Below are positions 6,201 to 12,297 of a stretch of DNA of 18,147 nucleotides, in pieces; position 1 is the first letter of the stretch; each line of letters opens with the position of its first letter. Position numbers and translations under genes: made by a program. The notes below the pieces were generated by a model. It was not told the DNA's origin. It saw nothing but the letters and a program-made list of their open reading frames with translations, and did not search any database. This DNA is from Cytophagales bacterium (lineage in GTDB: Bacteria > Bacteroidota > Bacteroidia > Cytophagales > ES-bin-26): assembly GCA_014379925.1 (NCBI GenBank), contig JACMKY010000228.1, forward strand, positions 1 to 18,147. The letters are read 5' to 3'.

Positions 6201-8606
6201 ATGGAAACCATCGTCAGCCTACCACCTAAAACGGACCGCCAAACGGATACGCCGTTATCGCCGGAGTTAGCCCAACGCATGCACGCCTACTGGCGGGCTG
6301 CCAACTATTTATCGGTTGGCCAACTCTATCTGCGCGACAATCCTTTGCTGCGTAAACCGCTGGCATTGGAGCACGTCAAGCAACGGCTGGTGGGGCACTG
6401 GGGCACCACGCCGGGGCAGAACTTTATTTATGTTCACCTCAACCGGGTTATCCAGCAGTACGACCTCAATGTGATCTACATCTCCGGACCCGGCCACGGC
6501 GGTCCGGCGGTGGTGGCCAACACCTACCTCGAAGGTACCTACGGCGAGGTCTACCCGAATATTGGCTCCGATGAAAACGGGTTGAAAAAGCTGTTCACCC
6601 AGTTCTCTTTCCCCGGCGGAATTTCGAGTCACGCCGGACCGGAAACGCCCGGTTCGATTCACGAAGGGGGCGAGCTGGGCTACTCACTCAGTCACGCGTT
6701 CGGGGCGGTATTCGACAACCCGACGTTGGTCGTCGCCTGCGTGGTCGGCGATGGGGAAGCCGAAACCGGGCCCCTGGCTACGGCCTGGCATTCCAACAAG
6801 TTTCTCAATCCGGTCACCGACGGGGTGGTGTTGCCCATTCTGCACCTCAACGGCTACAAAATTGCCAACCCCACGGTGTTGGCCCGCATCCCGCGCGAAG
6901 AGTTGGAACAGTTGCTGCTGGGCTACGGCTGGACGCCGCTGTTCGTGGAAGGTCACGAGCCCGAACCCATGCACCAGGCCATGGCCGCCGCCCTGGACCA
7001 GGCCATCACCCAAATCAAACGGATTCAGCAAGCCGCCCGCACCCAGGGCGACGCTACCCGACCCCGTTGGCCGGTGATTGTGCTCCGGTCCCCCAAGGGC
7101 TGGACGGGACCCCAAGTCGTTGATGGCCTACCCAACGAAGGCACCTTCCGGGCCCACCAGGTCCCCATCGCCGTGTCGGCCACCACGCCGCCCGAGCACC
7201 TGGCGCAACTGGAAAGCTGGTTGAAAAGCTATCAGCCCGAAGCACTCTTCGATGAGCGAGGCCGGCTGTTGCCGGAACTGGCCGAATTGGCTCCCCGGGG
7301 CGACCGGCGGATGGGGGCCAATCCCCACGCCAATGGCGGCTTGCTGCTGCGCGACTTGCGCATGCCGGATTTCGGCGATTACGCCGTCGAGGTGCCTTCG
7401 CCCGGGGCTTCGGAAGCCAGCGATACCTACGTGACCGGGCAGTTTCTGCGCGACGTCATCAAGCTGAACGGGGAGCCGAATAATTTCAAAGTTTTTGGTC
7501 CCGACGAGACCATTTCTAATCGCCTGGAAGCGGTTTTTGAGGTGACGGATCGTCAGTGGAATGCCCAAACCGCCGCCAATGACGAATTTCTGGCCCCCAC
7601 GGGAAGTGTGGTGGAAATGCTCAGCGAACACCAATGCGAAGGTTGGCTGGAGGGATACCTGCTCACCGGACGGCACGGACTTTTCAACAGCTACGAGGCA
7701 TTCGTCCACATTGTCGGTTCGATGTTTAACCAACACGCCAAGTGGCTGAAGATGACGCTGGAACTACCGTGGCGGAGAAAAATTGCTTCGTTGAATTACC
7801 TGCTCACCTCCACGGTCTGGCGGCAGGACCACAATGGCTTTACCCACCAGGATCCCGGTTTTATCGATCACGTGATCAACAAGAAAGCGTCCATCGTGCG
7901 CGTATACCTACCGCCGGATGCCAACTGCCTGCTCTCGGTAATGGATCATTGCCTGCGCAGCCGGCACTACGTGAATGTGATGGTGGCGGGCAAACACCCG
8001 GGTCCCCAATGGCTGAACCTGGACGCCGCCATCAAGCATTGCGCGCAAGGAATCGGCATCTGGCAGTGGGCGAGCAACGACCAGGGCGACGAGCCGGACG
8101 CGGTGATGGCCTGCTGTGGCGACGTGCCGACGCTGGAAACGTTGGCGGCAGTTTCAATTCTGCGAAAACATTTGCCGGAGCTGAAAATCCGGGTGGTCAA
8201 TGTGGTCGATTTACTGAAACTGGAGCGCAGTACCGAACACCCCCACGGCCTGAGCGACGCGGATTTCGATGCCCTTTTCACGAAAAACAAGCCGGTTATT
8301 TTTGCTTTTCACGGCTACCCCTGGCTGATTCATCGGTTAACCTACAAGCGCGCCAACCATAACAACCTGCACGTGCGCGGCTACAAGGAAGAAGGCACGG
8401 TCACGACGGCCTTTGAGATGAGGGTGCTCAATGATCTGGATCGATTCCATTTGGTAATGGATGTAATTGATCGCCTGCCCCAATTGGGTAACAAGGGCGC
8501 TTATCTGAAGCAAATGCTGAAGGACAAACTCATCGAACACAAGCAGTACATCAACAAAAACGGGGAAGACCTGCCCGAGATTCGTAACTGGAAATGGAAT
8601 GGCTGA
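6201..8606 (+). CDS. xfp: Phosphoketolase (xylulose-5-P / fructose-6-P)
   Basis: A full-length 801-residue, thiamine-diphosphate-dependent phosphoketolase. It cleaves xylulose 5-phosphate to glyceraldehyde 3-phosphate plus acetyl phosphate, and usually also fructose 6-phosphate to erythrose 4-phosphate plus acetyl phosphate. Family signatures are H66 in GHWG, H99 in SGPGHGGP, H144 and H154 in SSHAGPETPGSIHEGGELGYS, the cofactor motif GDGEAETG starting at 183, and HNGFTHQDPG at 544-553 with the two active-site-type histidines H544 and H549. The C-terminal part (HGYPWLIHRLTYKR) is also typical. The length is normal and no frame break is seen. The stop overlaps the aldolase start by eight bases, so the two are probably co-transcribed and translationally coupled. 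No acetate kinase or phosphotransacetylase gene is in the window; the acetyl phosphate would have to be used elsewhere. Whether it prefers X5P or also takes F6P cannot be read from sequence. Confidence 0.96.
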   Translation: METIVSLPPKTDRQTDTPLSPELAQRMHAYWRAANYLSVGQLYLRDNPLLRKPLALEHVKQRLVGHWGTTPGQNFIYVHLNRVIQQYDLNVIYISGPGHGGPAVVANTYLEGTYGEVYPNIGSDENGLKKLFTQFSFPGGISSHAGPETPGSIHEGGELGYSLSHAFGAVFDNPTLVVACVVGDGEAETGPLATAWHSNKFLNPVTDGVVLPILHLNGYKIANPTVLARIPREELEQLLLGYGWTPLFVEGHEPEPMHQAMAAALDQAITQIKRIQQAARTQGDATRPRWPVIVLRSPKGWTGPQVVDGLPNEGTFRAHQVPIAVSATTPPEHLAQLESWLKSYQPEALFDERGRLLPELAELAPRGDRRMGANPHANGGLLLRDLRMPDFGDYAVEVPSPGASEASDTYVTGQFLRDVIKLNGEPNNFKVFGPDETISNRLEAVFEVTDRQWNAQTAANDEFLAPTGSVVEMLSEHQCEGWLEGYLLTGRHGLFNSYEAFVHIVGSMFNQHAKWLKMTLELPWRRKIASLNYLLTSTVWRQDHNGFTHQDPGFIDHVINKKASIVRVYLPPDANCLLSVMDHCLRSRHYVNVMVAGKHPGPQWLNLDAAIKHCAQGIGIWQWASNDQGDEPDAVMACCGDVPTLETLAAVSILRKHLPELKIRVVNVVDLLKLERSTEHPHGLSDADFDALFTKNKPVIFAFHGYPWLIHRLTYKRANHNNLHVRGYKEEGTVTTAFEMRVLNDLDRFHLVMDVIDRLPQLGNKGAYLKQMLKDKLIEHKQYINKNGEDLPEIRNWKWNG

Positions 8607-9624
8607 TCAAGTGAAAACGTCCGCATTAATCAGTACGGCGCGGGCCTTGGTCGCGGGCGACAAGGGCCTGCTGGCGATGGACGAGAGTACGTCAACCTGC
8701 AACCAGCGGTTTGCGGAGTTGGGGATTCCCCAGACCGTGGAGGCCCGGCGATCTTACCGGGAGTTGCTGGTCACGACACCCCGTCTGGGGGAGTGCATCA
8801 GTGGGGCAATTTTGTACGACGAAACCATCCGTCAGCGTACCCGGGAGGGTACTTCACTGGTCGAGGTCCTCCTCCGGGCAGGCATCATTCCTGGGATCAA
8901 AGTGGACTTGGGTGCCAAAGAGTTGGCAGGTTTTCCGGGGGAAAAAGTGACCGAAGGGTTGGATGGATTGCGTGAACGCCTCACTGAATACCTCCAGTTA
9001 GGGGCTCGTTTTGCCAAGTGGCGGGCGGTGATTGCCACTGGGGAGGGCCTTCCTACCCAGGCTTGTATGGAAGCCAACGTTCACGCGTTGGCCCGCTACG
9101 CCGCTTTGTGCCAGGAGGCGGGGTTGGTACCCATTGTTGAGCCGGAAGTACTGATGGATGGCTCGCACACTTTGGAACGGTGCTTTGGGGTGACGGAGGA
9201 AGTGCTGGGAATGCTTTTCGCCCAGTTGTATACCCAGGGAGTCGCCCTGGAGGGAATGCTTTTGAAGCCCAGCATGGTTCTGGCCGGAAAGGATTGTCCC
9301 CAACCGAGTAGTGTGGACCAGGTGGCAGACGCCACGGTAACGTGTCTGCTGAGAACCGTCCCCGCGGCGGTGCCGGGCATTGCGTTTTTGTCCGGGGGAC
9401 AATCGCCCGAACAGGCCTCCCGCCACCTGAATGCCATGCACATCCGGTTTGAACGGAAAATGCCCTGGGCGCTGACTTTTTCGTTTGCCAGGGCCATTCA
9501 GCAACCGGCCCTGGAAATCTGGAAAGGTCAGGACGCGAATGTGGCGGCTGCGCAAGGGGCGCTGTACCACTGGGCGAGTTGCAACAGTGCCGCTCGCCGC
9601 CGCCAGTACGGCACCGGGGTATGA
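8599..9624 (+). CDS. Class I fructose-bisphosphate aldolase
   Basis: A 341-residue, metal-independent Schiff-base aldolase of the type shared with animals and plants. It interconverts fructose 1,6-bisphosphate with dihydroxyacetone phosphate and glyceraldehyde 3-phosphate. Visible residues are D28 in LLAMDES, K101 in GIKVDLG, K140 and R142 in FAKWRAV, E181 and E183 in IVEPEVLMDG, and the Schiff-base lysine K223 in LEGMLLKPSMVLAG, followed by FLSGGQS for phosphate binding. The length is close to that of the family. The ATG lies inside the last codons of the phosphoketolase gene, so no separate start signal is needed. Class I aldolases also accept erythrose 4-phosphate to form sedoheptulose 1,7-bisphosphate, and erythrose 4-phosphate is a product of the F6P reaction of phosphoketolase. 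The pair may therefore work in one shunt; this is inference. Confidence 0.95.
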   Translation: MADQVKTSALISTARALVAGDKGLLAMDESTSTCNQRFAELGIPQTVEARRSYRELLVTTPRLGECISGAILYDETIRQRTREGTSLVEVLLRAGIIPGIKVDLGAKELAGFPGEKVTEGLDGLRERLTEYLQLGARFAKWRAVIATGEGLPTQACMEANVHALARYAALCQEAGLVPIVEPEVLMDGSHTLERCFGVTEEVLGMLFAQLYTQGVALEGMLLKPSMVLAGKDCPQPSSVDQVADATVTCLLRTVPAAVPGIAFLSGGQSPEQASRHLNAMHIRFERKMPWALTFSFARAIQQPALEIWKGQDANVAAAQGALYHWASCNSAARRRQYGTGV

Positions 9625-9639
9625 AGGAATGGAAAAATC

Positions 9640-9676
9640 GCTTCCGGTTGTACTGAAATAAAAAGCAACCTTAAGC
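9640..9676 (+). terminator. Hairpin between the aldolase gene and the Usp wreck
   Basis: GCTT-cc-GGTTG pairs with CAACC-tt-AAGC around a 15-base A-rich loop. The symmetric stem has an internal 2x2 mismatch. It begins 15 bases after the aldolase stop. No T-run follows, so it is at most a weak terminator or an mRNA-end hairpin. Confidence 0.25.
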
Positions 9677-9686
9677 AAGGGTACCG

Positions 9687-9959
9687 GTGAAAACGCTCTT
9701 AGTCGCCACTGATTTCTCCCCGGCATCGGAGCGAGCCGCCGAGTACGCCAAACGAACCTGCTCTTACGAAAAAATATCCTTTTATACCAATCCCGCGAAG
9801 ACGTACCGGAGGCGATCCGGGAGTTTAGCCACGTCCACAACGCGGACCTTTTGGTGGTCGCAAAGTTTTTGGGATCCAAAAAGCAGCCAAACGAAACGGA
9901 TGGCCGATCGTAGCCAAATTCCACTCCTGACACTTCATTACCGATCTCAATTCAAGTGG
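9687..9959 (+). pseudogene. Decayed universal stress protein (UspA) gene
   Basis: The frame begins at GTG 9687 with a canonical UspA N-terminus (KTLLVATDFSPASERAAEYA) but jumps after about 25 residues to SYEKISFY. That motif sits near residue 199 of the intact two-domain UspA at 10107-10925 (SYEKISFH), so about 170 internal codons are missing. Just after, at about 9783, the match moves to the -1 frame (SREDVPEAIREFSHVHNADLLVV), which resembles the second Usp domain (NEFMRLYRPDLLVM in the intact copy). Near 9860 it returns to the first frame (SQTKRMADRSQIPLLTLH versus SRTKNMALQTNIPLLAFP), with about ten codons lost. One large deletion and two opposite frameshifts therefore mark a dead gene. 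The open frame continues to 10046 with unrelated residues. It lies 62 bases after the aldolase gene on the same strand, so it may once have been the third gene of that operon. Confidence 0.85.
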
Positions 9960-10106
9960 CTAATTATCAGATTTTCCGTTCTGCTTCGTCTGAACAGCAG
10001 CTTGATGCGGAGGTTTTATACCGGGGACCGCACCCGGTTTGTCTAACAAAATCCCGTTGTGGAAAAGGGGAAAACCGTTCTGTTTTTGACTTCCTTGGCC
10101 CCTACG

Positions 10107-10925
10107 TTAATCTACCGGCTGTTTTTGGGGAAAAGCCAACAAAGGGATGTTGGTCTGCAAGGCCATGTTTTTGGTTCGACTATGGTCAAACAACCGTTCC
10201 AACATTCCTCTTTCCCTGTAAGACATGACCAGTAGGTCCGGCCGGTACAGTCGCATAAATTCATTGATTCCCGTAATAATGTCGTTATCCTGATTGGTAT
10301 GCACAAAGTGAAACGAGATTTTCTCGTAGCTGTTGTCATTCCGTAAGCTGGCTAATTGCTCGTGCACATTAAAGTTTTCTAAATCTACCCATTGTGGAAA
10401 TACCGGATACACGTGAAAGATCTCGATGCTAGCCTCCAGTTGACGGGCAAAGGGTACAATTTCTTTTAACCGTTCATTCAGCTCTTTTAAGTCAGAGGTA
10501 TACCCAATGGACGTTATGGTTGTGCCGTTGTAATTTTCAGGCACTACCAACACCGGACAACTAACTTCTCCGATTAGTTGGGAAGTATGGCTGCCAAAAA
10601 AAGTGTTCGCAAACCCGTTCCTTCCCTCGGTTCCCATAATGATGAGGTCTACTGCTTGCGCTTGCACGATTTTCTCTAAAGTATTCACGCCAAATTCGCC
10701 TATCTCCAGCAGGGGTTCAACGGAAACTTTCCTGACAGATGAGGCCAGGGTTTGCCTGAATGGCGCAATCTTTTCTTCCAGTAAATTAAGTTTGGCGGCC
10801 GAATCATTGGCCGTTGCGTGCAATACGATTAGCTTTTCGCCGATGCGTTGGCACAGGCCAATGGCGTAGGTTAAGCCGTGATCGGCAATCGGAGAAAAAT
10901 CAGTAGGTACCAGGATGGTATACAT
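10107..10925 (-). CDS. Universal stress protein, tandem UspA domains
   Basis: A 272-residue cytoplasmic protein made of two Usp domains, the arrangement usual in Bacteroidota. Domain 1 (about residues 1-130) begins ILVPTDFS and carries the ATP-binding pattern G98-x2-G101-x9-G111-S112, so it probably binds ATP. Domain 2 (about 135-266) keeps the Usp fold pattern (DLLVMSY, NIPLLAFP) but lacks the glycine motif, which is typical of a degenerate second half. Usp proteins are induced by starvation, oxygen limitation and other stresses and support survival; no reaction is assigned. It faces the dead Usp gene and is divergent from the NmrA-like gene across a 265-base gap. Its base composition is lower in GC than the phosphoketolase region. 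Confidence 0.9.
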   Translation of the reverse strand: MYTILVPTDFSPIADHGLTYAIGLCQRIGEKLIVLHATANDSAAKLNLLEEKIAPFRQTLASSVRKVSVEPLLEIGEFGVNTLEKIVQAQAVDLIIMGTEGRNGFANTFFGSHTSQLIGEVSCPVLVVPENYNGTTITSIGYTSDLKELNERLKEIVPFARQLEASIEIFHVYPVFPQWVDLENFNVHEQLASLRNDNSYEKISFHFVHTNQDNDIITGINEFMRLYRPDLLVMSYRERGMLERLFDHSRTKNMALQTNIPLLAFPQKQPVD

Positions 10926-11125
10926 AACTTTGTTTTTTAGTAAGCTTTACTGTCTCTCAATTTTGTTAAGTGCAGGAATGTAAAATATCCACGACAGTTC
11001 AGTTCTTCCTCTGGCTTACTCGTACACCCACTGTAATGGTATGGTCAGGTGTAATTAGTTTGGGTCAAAGAGAATAACGTTGATGCTCAAATTTCATCCT
11101 GCATTAGCCAGGGCGTATTGACTTT

Positions 11126-11140
11126 TTCCGCAGGCCGGAA
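11126..11140. other. Short inverted repeat between the usp and NmrA-like genes
   Basis: TTCCG and CGGAA flank CAGGC, 51 bases upstream of the NmrA-like start. It could be a half-site pair for a regulator, but five-base arms are expected by chance at some rate. Nothing else recognisable lies in 10926-11190. Confidence 0.15.
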
Positions 11141-11190
11141 GTGCAATAACCTAAACCAATTCGCAGCACCTGTTTAAACGAAAATAGATA

Positions 11191-12042
11191 ATGATAAACG
11201 TTTTAATCACCGGGGCAACTGGGAATGTAGGCAGCGCAATCGTGAGGAATTTAGACGAGAACACCGATTTAAGCGTGTGGAAAGCATCCTACAAACGTTC
11301 ACTCGCAACTGACGAATTGTTCTTTGATTTCAATGATCTGCCCAAATCAAAAGAATCTTTAAAGTATGTTGACGTATTGTTTCTTCTCAGACCACCAAAG
11401 TTAGCGGATATTAAGAAATATTTTTCTCCATTAATCGAAGCTTGCAGAGAGAAGAATGTGAAGCACATTGTTTTCTTATCCGTACAGGGCGTTGAAGACC
11501 ACGCCATCATTCCCCACGCCAAGATTGAAAAACTTATCTTGTCAAGCGGAATTTATTATACTTTTATCCGCCCGTCTTACTTCATGCAGAATCTTACAAC
11601 CACCTTAAAAGAAGACATCCGCCAAAAGAGTCTTATCTACCTGCCGGCCGGCCGGGCTAAGTTTTTGTGGATAGACGCAAATGACGTAGGAAAAGCCATT
11701 GCAGTGGTTCTTCAAAATACCAGCGAACACCGGCAAAAGACGTATGTCATCACCGGTGCCCAATTATTTTCTTTTGATGCAGTTGCCACGATGATGAGCC
11801 AGATACTAGGAAAGAAGATTCAGTATAAGAGCCCGAACCTGCTGAATTTTTTCGTGCAAAAGAGCAAAGAAGGCGTACCGTCGGGGCTTATCTTCGTAAT
11901 GATGATGCTGCACGTAATACCCCGCTTTGAGAAAGAGCCACCCGTCGTTGCTGATTTTATAACTTTAACCGGCCAGCAGCCTAATACCTTGGAAAACTTT
12001 ATACAAACCTACAAAAATCAATGGCTAAACGAGCAACTTTAG
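11191..12042 (+). CDS. NmrA-like NAD(P)-binding atypical SDR protein
   Basis: A 283-residue protein with the N-terminal dinucleotide-binding motif G8-A-T-G11-N-V-G14 (VLITGATGNVG), then the core of an atypical short-chain dehydrogenase: VDVLFLLRPP, KHIVFLSVQG, and the IRPSYFMQN stretch typical of NmrA/TMR-type proteins. The usual catalytic YxxxK is absent (HAKIEKLI at that place), which suits redox-sensing or NADPH-binding members rather than classical reductases. Substrate and partner are unknown. The start ATG at 11191 has a good context (AATAGATAATG). The coding sequence is much AT-richer than its neighbours: one sampled line, 11341-11400, has 21 G/C of 60, against 47 of 60 for 13381-13440 in the helicase. 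This suggests recent acquisition. Confidence 0.8.
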   Translation: MINVLITGATGNVGSAIVRNLDENTDLSVWKASYKRSLATDELFFDFNDLPKSKESLKYVDVLFLLRPPKLADIKKYFSPLIEACREKNVKHIVFLSVQGVEDHAIIPHAKIEKLILSSGIYYTFIRPSYFMQNLTTTLKEDIRQKSLIYLPAGRAKFLWIDANDVGKAIAVVLQNTSEHRQKTYVITGAQLFSFDAVATMMSQILGKKIQYKSPNLLNFFVQKSKEGVPSGLIFVMMMLHVIPRFEKEPPVVADFITLTGQQPNTLENFIQTYKNQWLNEQL

Positions 12043-12133
12043 TTGGAAGCTACCGTGGGTATGCAGGGTAGACTGCGCGTAATATCTAAATATTTGTTAA
12101 TCTTTTAATAGCAAGTGACGCATTATCCGTCAT

Positions 12134-12156
12134 TTTCTCCGTTGAAACGGGAGAAA
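12134..12156. other. Strong hairpin between NmrA-like and helicase genes
   Basis: TTTCTCC (12134-12140) and GGAGAAA (12150-12156) are perfect seven-base complements, and the interior can extend the stem through CGTT/AACG with one bulged G. It lies 92 bases after the NmrA-like stop and 141 bases before the helicase start. No T-run follows on either strand, so it is not a standard intrinsic terminator; a transcript-end or leader structure is possible. The surrounding gap 12043-12297 also contains AAATATTTG, close to a Bacteroidota -7 box, without a clear partner. Confidence 0.35.
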
Positions 12157-12297
12157 CCCAACGCAGGCTTTCCAGTGCGCGGCTTCTGGCCTCAATCATC
12201 CTTACTTGCTTCAAATATAGGGTGGTATATTCAGGCCGTAAAACGAAGCTTCGAATTCAATAACCCTTGACCCTAGCCGCGCTTACCATCCGTCCCG

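Noticed and set aside
9956..10228. A 90-codon plus-strand frame after the Usp wreck.
   Set aside because: Its second half is antisense to the intact UspA gene and its first half has no recognisable motif.
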